This document shows positions 1-5,261 of a stretch of DNA of 5,972 nucleotides, piece after piece. Below the pieces are notes generated by a model. It saw only the letters and a program-made list of their open reading frames with translations, made no database searches and was not told where the DNA came from. The stretch's first letter is position 1. Every line of letters starts with the position of its first letter. The stretch lies in contig JAFLSL010000076.1 in assembly GCA_022510985.1 (NCBI GenBank), positions 1 through 5,972 on the forward strand, written 5' to 3'. This stretch comes from Ruminococcus sp. Lineage in GTDB: Bacteria > Bacillota > Clostridia > Oscillospirales > Acutalibacteraceae. Both the position numbers and the translations under genes were made by a program.

Positions 1-238
1 CATTAAACGTTATGACGGCACAATTAAGCAGGTTAACTACTATTTTGCAAAAACTAACGACCTCTATATTACCCAATCCGGTCAATGGACAGAAATTAAA
101 AAGGCTATTTATTATCCCGCAAAGCCTTTGACCTCGGCTGTTTTAAACAACTATATCCGCGAGGGTCAGTATGACAAAGAGCTTAGAGTAGGCGTTAAAA
201 ACGGCGACAAGGTAGAGTTCAGCGTAGTTTCTGAATAA
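1..238 (+). CDS. C-terminal end of an unrecognised protein (5' end outside window)
   Basis: Codons run in frame from base 2 to a TAA at 236-238, giving the last 78 residues of a protein that begins to the left of the window. The segment is soluble-looking, rich in Tyr, Lys and Asn, and has no membrane helix. It reads like beta-rich sequence, with patterns such as YYFAKTNDLYIT and ELRVGVKNGDKVEF, and ends in FSVVSE. I do not recognise the family. The beta-rich tail and the phage-like flavour of the next gene leave open a structural or surface role, but that is inference only. The reading frame is supported by continuous sense codons and by a strong terminator 22 bases after the stop. Confidence 0.75.
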   Translation, partial: IKRYDGTIKQVNYYFAKTNDLYITQSGQWTEIKKAIYYPAKPLTSAVLNNYIREGQYDKELRVGVKNGDKVEFSVVSE

Positions 239-260
239 TCATTACAATATAATATCATAG

Positions 261-300
261 GAAGAAAGCGTTAATTTTTTTAAAGCTTTCTTCTTTTTTT
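261..300 (+). terminator. Intrinsic terminator after the left-edge gene
   Basis: A perfect 9-bp stem, GAAGAAAGC (261-269) with GCTTTCTTC (285-293), closes a 15-nt loop in which TTA/TAA can add a short inner pairing. It is followed directly by seven Ts (294-300). It lies 22 bases after the stop of the left-edge gene, as expected for a Rho-independent terminator. Confidence 0.85.
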
Positions 301-303
301 CTT

Positions 304-340
304 AAAATTGCGTAATAATATGCAATTTTCTTTGTTTTCT
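304..340 (+). terminator. Possible second, tandem hairpin terminator
   Basis: A perfect 8-bp inverted repeat, AAAATTGC (304-311) with GCAATTTT (322-329), is followed by T-rich sequence interrupted by C and G (331-340). The stem has only two G-C pairs, so it is weak. It may back up the terminator just before it, or be a chance AT-rich palindrome. If both hairpins terminate, the following gene needs its own promoter in the short space left; I see no convincing one. Confidence 0.35.
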
Positions 341-362
341 CGGTGTAATTGGAGGAAACAAA

Positions 363-728
363 ATGATTATAATTAAGAGAAACGGAAAATTTAACATTCC
401 TGCGGGAGATGCCTTTGTCGGTTGCGATAAAGAAAACAGCCCGGTTGTCAAGGAGTTTTTTGTCGAGGATGTTATCGACCTCAGTCTGATATTCAGAATG
501 ACGCTTTTGTTTGACGACGGCACAAGCAGGTTTTTTATCCTTGAAAGCGAAGTCACAGACGGCGGAACAAGGCTGAAATGGAACGCTACGAGAGAACAAA
601 TTTATAAGGACGGAATTGTAAAAATGCAGATTAAGGCGTCAAACCCGAGCGGGCTTGTTTTCCACAGCGAACAAGCCAACCTGGTTGTGCGTACTTCTGT
701 AGAGCTTGAAAATGTTGTTAACGGCTAA
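363..728 (+). CDS. Small protein of unknown function, phage-tail-like C-terminal half
   Basis: The gene encodes 121 residues and starts at an ATG 7 nt after a strong GGAGG (351-355). No signal peptide or membrane segment is visible. The N-terminal half (1-60) looks like alternating beta strands. The C-terminal half (about 71-114) contains LKWNATREQIYKDG, then MQIKASNPSGLVFHSEQANL and VVRTSVE. This W...I..G.v.mQI.A...G.v.HSe...l.V..S pattern recalls domains at the head of phage baseplate or tail accessory proteins in Firmicutes (BppU-like). The resemblance is from memory and unverified, so I leave the function open. The gene stands alone, with terminators on both sides, and converges on the HAD gene. 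Confidence 0.8.
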   Translation: MIIIKRNGKFNIPAGDAFVGCDKENSPVVKEFFVEDVIDLSLIFRMTLLFDDGTSRFFILESEVTDGGTRLKWNATREQIYKDGIVKMQIKASNPSGLVFHSEQANLVVRTSVELENVVNG

Positions 729-759
729 AAAGTGCTTTTAAATTACAATTCTCTCCTCA

Positions 760-812
760 AAAAATATCGGGAAGACCTATGGGCATTTAAGCCTTGTCTT
801 CCCGATATTTTT
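760..812. terminator. Bidirectional intrinsic terminator between convergent genes
   Basis: A perfect 17-bp inverted repeat pairs 760-776 (core ATCGGGAAGAC) with 796-812 (core GTCTTCCCGAT). The 19-nt loop holds a small inner GGC/GCC helix (782-784 with 791-793). The arms end in A-runs on the left and T-runs on the right, so both transcripts get a U-tract. It ends the 363-728 gene on the plus strand and the HAD gene on the minus strand; its right arm overlaps the first two bases of the HAD stop triplet (811-813). Confidence 0.9.
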
Positions 813-1539
813 ATTTTAAAATAAGCTTTTTAATTTTAAAAACATCTCCGTCCATAACCTTAAAATCAGCGAGAAGTTTTCCCTTGATTTCGGGGCTTAT
901 GCTCTGGTGAATGTAAAGCGATTTCAGCCCTGCGTCATACGCTCCCTTTATGTCGGAAATATAGTCGTTTCCTATCATAATTGTTTCGCTTTTTTTAAGC
1001 TCGTACTTATTTATAAGTGCGTCAAAATAATGCGTATCGGGTTTTGAGCATTCCTCGTCCGAGCTGATTAAAATCCCGTCAAAATACTTTGTAAGGTCAA
1101 ACATATTAAGTTCGTTTTCCGTGAATTTTCGCTGAGCGTTTGAGAGCAGATAAATCTTTTTGCCTTTTTCTTTGAGCGTTTCAAGAAGGTCAATAACTCC
1201 GTCGTAAAGCTTAATGTACTTTGTCGAATAGCACCTAAACGCCGTGCAGATAAAGTCGATTTCCTTTGCCGTTGCTTTAACTTTTTTTGCGGTGAAAAGC
1301 TTTTTGAAAACCTTTTCTATTTTTATGTCGATAACGCTGTACTCCGGAAAGCGTTTTTGAACTCTCTTTTTCTCCGCCTCAACATACTCGCAGTATTTTT
1401 TGTTGATTTCTTCCGCGGTGTAGTCGGCTTTTTTGTAGCGGTAGAGTGTCGCAAGCTTTTCCCAAAGCTCCATACTCCACTCGTCGGTGTTGATATCAAT
1501 AAGCGTGCCGTACAAATCAAAAACATAGTTCTTAAACAT
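811..1539 (-). CDS. HAD-superfamily hydrolase (subfamily IA type)
   Basis: This is a 242-residue cytoplasmic haloacid dehalogenase-fold protein. Visible motifs in order are motif I VFDLYGTL (nucleophile D8), motif II LLSNAQ (S133), motif III lysine in CSKPD (K166), and motif IV IGNDYISDIKGA (D192 and D196). An alpha-helical cap fills about residues 20-105, as in HAD-IA enzymes. At the second motif-I position the usual phosphatase Asp is Tyr (Y10), as in L-2-haloacid dehalogenases and many uncharacterised clostridial relatives, so the substrate cannot be named. I chose ATG at 1539, which has AAAAGGTGA just upstream and puts D8 near the N-terminus. An in-frame TTG at 1557 has no ribosome binding site and would add six residues. 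It is probably monocistronic. Confidence 0.88.
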   Translation of the reverse strand: MFKNYVFDLYGTLIDINTDEWSMELWEKLATLYRYKKADYTAEEINKKYCEYVEAEKKRVQKRFPEYSVIDIKIEKVFKKLFTAKKVKATAKEIDFICTAFRCYSTKYIKLYDGVIDLLETLKEKGKKIYLLSNAQRKFTENELNMFDLTKYFDGILISSDEECSKPDTHYFDALINKYELKKSETIMIGNDYISDIKGAYDAGLKSLYIHQSISPEIKGKLLADFKVMDGDVFKIKKLILK

Positions 1540-1574
1540 TGCTTTCACCTTTTTCAAATAAATTTGCTATATAA

Positions 1575-1603
1575 ATTTTAGCCGTCAAGTTGTGCTTTGT
1601 CAA
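1575..1603 (-). promoter_or_regulatory. Sigma-A-type promoter of the HAD gene
   Basis: On the minus strand, TTGACA (1603-1598) is a perfect -35 box, followed by a 17-nt spacer and TAAAAT (1580-1575) as a -10 box with one mismatch. Transcription should start near 1568, giving a leader of about 30 nt before the ATG at 1539. It is the best promoter match in the window. Confidence 0.8.
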
Positions 1604-1631
1604 CTATAATGTTTTAATTTTGAAAAATTTG

Positions 1632-1640
1632 TGGTACAAT
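1632..1640 (+). promoter_or_regulatory. Possible extended -10 promoter of nth
   Basis: TGG followed by TACAAT (1635-1640) makes an extended -10 element with one mismatch, but the -35 position (TTTTAA, 1612-1617) is poor. Transcription would start near 1647, leaving a very short leader that begins at the ribosome binding site. A perfect TATAAT at 1605-1610 is the alternative, though it has neither a good -35 box nor a TGn motif. Either element would overlap or abut the divergent HAD promoter. Confidence 0.4.
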
Positions 1641-1657
1641 TAAAAAGAGGTGGTTAG

Positions 1658-2284
1658 ATGACTAAAAAGAAGATTGCCGAAAGTGCCGTAGAAGCACTCA
1701 AAAAAGAATATCCCGACGCAATTTGCTCGCTTACATATACGGATCCGCTCCAGCTTTTAATCGCAACGCGACTTGCGGCTCAATGCACCGACGCGAGGGT
1801 GAATATCGTTACGCCCGCACTGTTTGAGCGGTTTAAAAGTGCCGAGGATTTTGCAAGCTCAACACCCGACGAGGTAGCCGAGTATATTAAAAGTTGCGGA
1901 CTTTATAAAACAAAAAGCAAGGATATCGTCGCAATGGCGAAAATGCTGGTTGAGGATTTCGGCGGAAAAGTTCCCGACAATATTGACGATCTCATAAAGC
2001 TCCCCGGAATCGGTAGAAAGACTGCAAATTTGGTTGTGGGCGATATTTACAAAAAGCCTGCCGTAGTTGTCGATACCCATTGCATCCGCCTTACCCGCAG
2101 GCTCGGGCTTCACGAGCTTAAGGACGCTAAGAAAATAGAGTTCGTTTTGAGAGAGCTTTTGCCCCCCGAGGAAAGCAACGATTTTTGCCACAGACTTGTT
2201 TTGCACGGACGAGCTGTTTGTACGGCGAGAAAAGCGTATTGCGAGAATTGTTGTATGAGTGAATTTTGCAGGAAAAAGAAATAG
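1658..2284 (+). CDS. nth: Endonuclease III (DNA glycosylase/AP lyase)
   Basis: This 208-residue enzyme of base-excision repair removes oxidised pyrimidines and cuts the abasic site by beta-elimination. The helix-hairpin-helix LPGIGRKTA spans residues 115-123 and carries catalytic Lys121; catalytic Asp139 lies in VDTH. The C-terminal iron-sulfur loop has the exact C-x6-C-x2-C-x5-C spacing (C188, C195, C198, C204), with an additional Cys at 199. RLAAQCTDARVN (38-49) matches the conserved N-terminal helix. Length is normal for the family (E. coli 211). The ATG follows GAGGTGG (1647-1653) at short but usual spacing. The gene diverges from the HAD gene and ends at its own hairpin, so it is probably monocistronic. 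Confidence 0.97.
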   Translation: MTKKKIAESAVEALKKEYPDAICSLTYTDPLQLLIATRLAAQCTDARVNIVTPALFERFKSAEDFASSTPDEVAEYIKSCGLYKTKSKDIVAMAKMLVEDFGGKVPDNIDDLIKLPGIGRKTANLVVGDIYKKPAVVVDTHCIRLTRRLGLHELKDAKKIEFVLRELLPPEESNDFCHRLVLHGRAVCTARKAYCENCCMSEFCRKKK

Positions 2285-2322
2285 ATTAAAACAGTTGATT
2301 TTATATCTATACTTTTTAAAAG

Positions 2323-2365
2323 CAAGCTTGAAAATCTTTGATTTTCAGGCTTGTTGTCATTTTCA
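2323..2365 (+). terminator. Hairpin terminator after nth
   Basis: A 14-bp stem pairs CAAGCTTGAAAATC (2323-2336) with GATTTTCAGGCTTG (2340-2353), with one T-G wobble and a 3-nt loop. The T-rich tail that follows (TTGTCATTTTCACT) is broken rather than a pure T-run, so termination may be partial. It lies about 40 bases after the nth stop and before the minD gene. Confidence 0.7.
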
Positions 2366-2411
2366 CTAATAAATTACTGTTAATTTTGGTCAATTAAAAT
2401 AGCCGAATTAC

Positions 2412-2440
2412 TTGCCCTTTTGAGGAATTTGTGATAATAT
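2412..2440 (+). promoter_or_regulatory. Possible promoter of minD-mgsA
   Basis: TTGCCC (2412-2417) and TAATAT (2435-2440) are separated by 17 nt, and TGA directly precedes the latter, giving an extended -10 element. Both hexamers match consensus at four of six positions. Transcription would start near 2447, leaving about 11 nt before ATG 2458. If correct, this rules out translation from the upstream in-frame GTG at 2431. Confidence 0.4.
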
Positions 2441-2457
2441 GTATGCGAGGTAGTATT

Positions 2458-3198
2458 ATGAACGACGTTATTGTAGTAGCTTCCGGAAAAGGCGGCACAG
2501 GTAAATCTACCGTTTGTGTCGGACTTTCGGTTGCTTTGGTAAAACAGAAAAAAAAAGTTTTGCTGATTGACTGCGATTGCGGTATGCGTGGACTTGACCT
2601 TATGCTCGACGTTGAGGAAGAAATTCTTTTTGACTGTTCGGACGCTATTTGCGGTAACTGTAAACCCTCTGACGCGGTTTACAAAAGCAAAAATCTCAGC
2701 GGTCTTTTCCTTATGGCGGCACCGTTCGATACTGATAATGAAATCAGCCCGTCTGTTTTCAAACAGCTTGTGGACGGATTAAAGAACGATTATGATTATG
2801 TTATAATCGATTCGCCCGCGGGCATCGGCTCAGGCTTTGCGACTGCGGCGGCTCCTGCGACAAGAGCACTTATTGTTACTAACGCCGAGCCTACGAGCGT
2901 TCGTGGAGCGATTAAAATCCGCAACCGCCTTTCACGGCTTGAAATTGATGATATCCGCCTTGTGATTAACCGTTTTAACCGAGAGCAGTTTGAGCAGCTT
3001 GACAGCTTTGAGGATTTGGACGAGATTATCGACGATATAGCCGTCAGGTTGATAGCTCTTGTGCCGTATGATGTTCGTTTGAGTGCGATTTTCCAAAACG
3101 GATATGCGGGTCTTAACTGGAGCCCTGCGGTCACGGTTTTTGACTGCCTTGCAAAGAGGATAGAAGGCTTTGATATTCCACTCGCTTTCAGAGGATGA
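2458..3198 (+). CDS. minD: MinD-family (ParA/MinD) ATPase lacking the usual C-terminal membrane helix
   Basis: This 246-residue P-loop ATPase belongs to the deviant Walker A group. It has SGKGGTGKST (9-18; signature Lys11 and Lys16), IDCDCGMRGLDLML (37-50; Asp38 and Asp40), Walker B YVIIDSPAGI (114-123; Asp118) and VINR (169-172) for base recognition. These fit MinD better than ParA or Mrp. MinD dimers normally bind the membrane and recruit MinC to place the septum. This copy ends at IPLAFRG, about where E. coli MinD enters its membrane-targeting helix, so membrane binding is doubtful. Neither minC nor minE is nearby; mgsA follows after 44 nt. I chose ATG 2458, with GAGGT 7 nt upstream and a canonical MinD N-terminus. 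An in-frame GTG at 2431, also behind a GAGGA, would add nine residues. Confidence 0.88.
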   Translation: MNDVIVVASGKGGTGKSTVCVGLSVALVKQKKKVLLIDCDCGMRGLDLMLDVEEEILFDCSDAICGNCKPSDAVYKSKNLSGLFLMAAPFDTDNEISPSVFKQLVDGLKNDYDYVIIDSPAGIGSGFATAAAPATRALIVTNAEPTSVRGAIKIRNRLSRLEIDDIRLVINRFNREQFEQLDSFEDLDEIIDDIAVRLIALVPYDVRLSAIFQNGYAGLNWSPAVTVFDCLAKRIEGFDIPLAFRG

Positions 3199-3242
3199 TA
3201 TAGATTTAGAAGTTTTTAAGTTTTTAAAAATGGAGGTATTGT

Positions 3243-3638
3243 ATGAATATTGCACTTATTGCCCATGACGAAAAGAAAGAATTGATGATTCAGTTCTGCA
3301 TTGCGTACTGCGGAATTTTAAGCAGAAATAACATCTGTGCAACGGGTACAACGGGCAAGATTATTTCAGAGGCTACAGGTCTTGAAATCACAGGCTTTTT
3401 AGCCGGCTCTCAGGGCGGCGACCAGCAGATAGCCGCACGCATTGCCTGCAATGAAATTGATATGCTTTTGTTCTTCCGCGATCCGCTTAACCCTAAGCCG
3501 AACGAGCCGAACGATATGAATCTTCTGCGTCTTTGCGATATGCACAATATCCCCGTTGCAACAAATATTGCGACCGCCGAGGTGCTTATCCACGGTCTTG
3601 AACGCGGTGACCTCGACTGGAGAAATATTATTAAGTAA
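3243..3638 (+). CDS. mgsA: Methylglyoxal synthase
   Basis: This 131-residue enzyme converts dihydroxyacetone phosphate to methylglyoxal and phosphate, a bypass of lower glycolysis used when phosphate is short or sugar phosphates accumulate. Visible landmarks are [10 protein letters not shown] (phosphate-binding start, H8 and D9), ATGTTG (33-38), GGDQQ with the catalytic-base Asp60 (E. coli D71), FFRDPLN with Asp80 (E. coli D91) and NIPVATN (102-108). Two residues differ from E. coli in the following loop: N87 stands at H98 and N90 at D101. Length is typical for Firmicutes. The start has GGAGGT (3232-3237) 5 nt upstream. It is probably co-transcribed with minD, an arrangement that echoes the clostridial min-rodA-mgsA order. 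No clear intrinsic terminator with a T-run follows. Confidence 0.95.
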   Translation: MNIALIAHDEKKELMIQFCIAYCGILSRNNICATGTTGKIISEATGLEITGFLAGSQGGDQQIAARIACNEIDMLLFFRDPLNPKPNEPNDMNLLRLCDMHNIPVATNIATAEVLIHGLERGDLDWRNIIK

Positions 3639-3665
3639 TTTTTTAAAACTAAACTTGTTAAGGAT

Positions 3666-3691
3666 TATTGGGCGGCAATTGCTGCCCGATA
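3666..3691 (+). other. GC-rich hairpin after mgsA, without a T-run
   Basis: An 11-bp stem, TATTGGGCGGC with GCTGCCCGATA, includes two G-T wobbles and closes a 4-nt AATT loop. It begins 28 bases after the mgsA stop, where a terminator would be expected, but the following bases (GCTATGTATAAT) contain no T-run. It may protect the mgsA mRNA 3' end, terminate poorly, or mark the start of the hisS leader region. Confidence 0.6.
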
Positions 3692-3912
3692 GCTATGTAT
3701 AATAGAATTAACAATTAAGAATTTTAAATCGGGAAGATAGAATGATGTAAATTAAGCATTATACTCCCGACTGTTAGAACAAATTAAGAAGTAAAAATTA
3801 GTTTTTTACAGAAAACGAAGAATTATAATAAATATCTGTAGCAGAGTCTATTCTTCCTATCCAAAGTCAGATAGAAGCTGAGATGTATGGGGGATATGAA
3901 TATAAAATAGGG

Positions 3913-3956
3913 ACGTCAATGTCTGACGTAGAAAAATAAAAAAAGAGGAACGACAT
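3913..3956 (+). promoter_or_regulatory. Possible pseudoknot over the hisS ribosome binding site
   Basis: The hairpin ACGTCA/TGACGT (3913-3918 with 3924-3929) has the 5-nt loop ATGTC (3919-3923). All five loop bases are complementary to GACAT at 3952-3956, between the ribosome binding site (3944-3949) and the hisS start codon (3960). Such pairing would form an H-type pseudoknot across the initiation region. A 5-base match can arise by chance, so this is only a candidate. Confidence 0.25.
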
Positions 3957-3959
3957 AGT

Positions 3960-5255
3960 ATGACGAAGATAATTAAAAAAATTAAAGGAACAGAGGACGT
4001 TCTGCCAAAGCAGAGCTACCGCTGGCAGTTTGTTGAAAATATAATGCGTGAGGAATCTCACAATTTCGGCTTTAAAGAAATCCGCACACCTGTGTTTGAG
4101 CATACCGAGCTTTTTTCCCGCGGAGTAGGTCAGACAACAGACGTTGTCCAAAAAGAAATGTACACCTTCGACACAAAGGGCGGCGAAAGCGTAACGCTTC
4201 GTCCCGAGGGAACAGCGGGTGCGGCGAGAGCGGTTTTGGAAAATTCTCTCACAAACGAGGGGCTTCCGATAAAGGCTTATTACCTGACCTCTTGCTACCG
4301 CTACGAAAAACCGCAGGCAGGCAGACTCAGAGAATTCCACCAGTTCGGAATTGAGGAATACGGAACTTCATCTCCTGCGGCTGACGCTGAGGTTATTTCG
4401 CTCGCGTCCTCAATTTTTAAACGTCTGCAAATTCAGAATTTGCACCTAGAAATAAATTCAATCGGCTGTCCGAGCTGCCGCTTGAAATACAATGAAGCCT
4501 TGAAGGAATATTTTTCAAAGCATAAGGACACGCTTTGCAAAAACTGCCTTAACCGTCTTGAGAAAAACCCGATGCGGCTTATCGACTGCAAGGTGCCGAG
4601 CTGTTCGGAAATTGCAAAGGATGCACCGAGCATTTTAGATTACCTCTGCGATGAATGCAGCGACCACTTTGAGCAGGTAAAAAAATATCTTTCAATTGCA
4701 AATATCGACTATAAGGTCAACCCGACTATCGTCCGCGGACTTGATTACTATACAAAAACAGTTTTTGAGTTTGTTTCGGACGCAATCGGAAGTCAGGGAA
4801 CTGTGTGCGGCGGCGGCCGCTATGACGGGCTTATCGAGGAGCTTGGAGGTCAGCATCTTCCGTCTTTGGGCTACGCTATGGGAATTGAGCGACTTCTTAT
4901 GGTTATGGAAAATCAGGGAATTGAAATCCCTCGCCCCGAGCCGTGTTCGCTTTATGTCGCAGGTTTGGGTGGTAATGCACAGGCAAAGGCGTTTGAGATT
5001 ATCAGCACAATAAGAAACAGCGGACTTTCTGCTGAAGGCGATGTTGTAGGACGCGGATTGAGAGCACAGATGAAATATGCCGACAAAATCGGTGCACAGT
5101 TCAGTATGGTCCTTGGCGACAATGAGCTTGAAGAAAAGCTCGCTAAGGTTAAAAATATGAAAACCGGCGAGCAAACCGAGCTTGCTTTGGACGAAAGCTT
5201 TGCTGAAAAATTCGCGGCACTTTATATGGCGGCGAAATTTGATAATATGGAGTAA
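3960..5255 (+). CDS. hisS: Histidyl-tRNA synthetase
   Basis: This 431-residue class II synthetase charges tRNA-His with histidine. Landmarks in order are GTEDVLP (10-16), RPEGTA (81-86), motif 2 from YRYEKPQ to REFHQFG (113-130), the HisRS-specific RGLDYYT with catalytic Arg259 (259-265), GGGRYDGL (284-291), motif 3 GYAMGIERLL (304-313), and a C-terminal anticodon-binding domain (about 328-425). The insertion domain carries eight cysteines in pairs: C170/C173, C193/C196, C210/C215 and C230/C233. This suggests metal binding, and from memory such pairs also occur in other clostridial HisRS proteins. Length is normal. The ATG has AGAGGA (3944-3949) 10 nt upstream. aspS follows after 6 nt, so the two form an operon, as in Bacillus. 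Confidence 0.97.
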   Translation: MTKIIKKIKGTEDVLPKQSYRWQFVENIMREESHNFGFKEIRTPVFEHTELFSRGVGQTTDVVQKEMYTFDTKGGESVTLRPEGTAGAARAVLENSLTNEGLPIKAYYLTSCYRYEKPQAGRLREFHQFGIEEYGTSSPAADAEVISLASSIFKRLQIQNLHLEINSIGCPSCRLKYNEALKEYFSKHKDTLCKNCLNRLEKNPMRLIDCKVPSCSEIAKDAPSILDYLCDECSDHFEQVKKYLSIANIDYKVNPTIVRGLDYYTKTVFEFVSDAIGSQGTVCGGGRYDGLIEELGGQHLPSLGYAMGIERLLMVMENQGIEIPRPEPCSLYVAGLGGNAQAKAFEIISTIRNSGLSAEGDVVGRGLRAQMKYADKIGAQFSMVLGDNELEEKLAKVKNMKTGEQTELALDESFAEKFAALYMAAKFDNME

Positions 5256-5261
5256 AACGAT

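Larger units (their letters stand above)
3639..3959 (+). other. 321-nt gene-free region with several possible RNA hairpins upstream of hisS
   Basis: No convincing gene lies here. Possible hairpins are 3666-3676/3681-3691 (GC-rich), TCGGGA 3729-3734 with TCCCGA 3765-3770, GTAAAAA 3791-3797 with TTTTTAC 3803-3809, TACAGA 3807-3812 with TCTGTA 3835-3840, a bulged CTATC/GATAG hairpin within 3842-3880, and ACGTCA 3913-3918 with TGACGT 3924-3929. The third and fourth overlap at TAC 3807-3809 and so exclude each other. TATAAT occurs at 3698-3703 and 3824-3829, neither with a good -35 box. The conserved T-box sequence (AGGGTGG..ACCGCG) that often precedes hisS in Firmicutes is not seen, and no intrinsic terminator stands before hisS. 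Whether this is a regulatory leader or plain AT-rich spacer is open. Confidence 0.5.

Noticed and set aside
1357..1581. 74-codon plus-strand frame opposite the HAD gene start
   Set aside because: It is antisense to conserved HAD sequence and to the HAD promoter, and its hydrophobic look comes from the reverse complement of Lys/Glu-rich codons.
766..3737. Shared 10-mer ATCGGGAAGA in the terminator (766-775) and in the hisS leader (3728-3737)
   Set aside because: Only ten bases match and flanks differ, so it is most likely chance; no further copies were noticed and it does not amount to a repeat family.
3883..3939. 18-codon reading frame in the hisS leader as a possible leader peptide
   Set aside because: It has no ribosome binding site and no His codons, and no terminator/antiterminator pair is visible, so attenuation by this peptide is not supported.
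3639..3959. T-box riboswitch for histidine
   Set aside because: The conserved AGGGTGG..ACCGCG block and a downstream terminator are not present; kept only as an open question about the leader.
3867..4340. 157-codon minus-strand frame across the hisS start
   Set aside because: It overlaps the conserved N-terminal half of hisS and its translation has no recognisable features.
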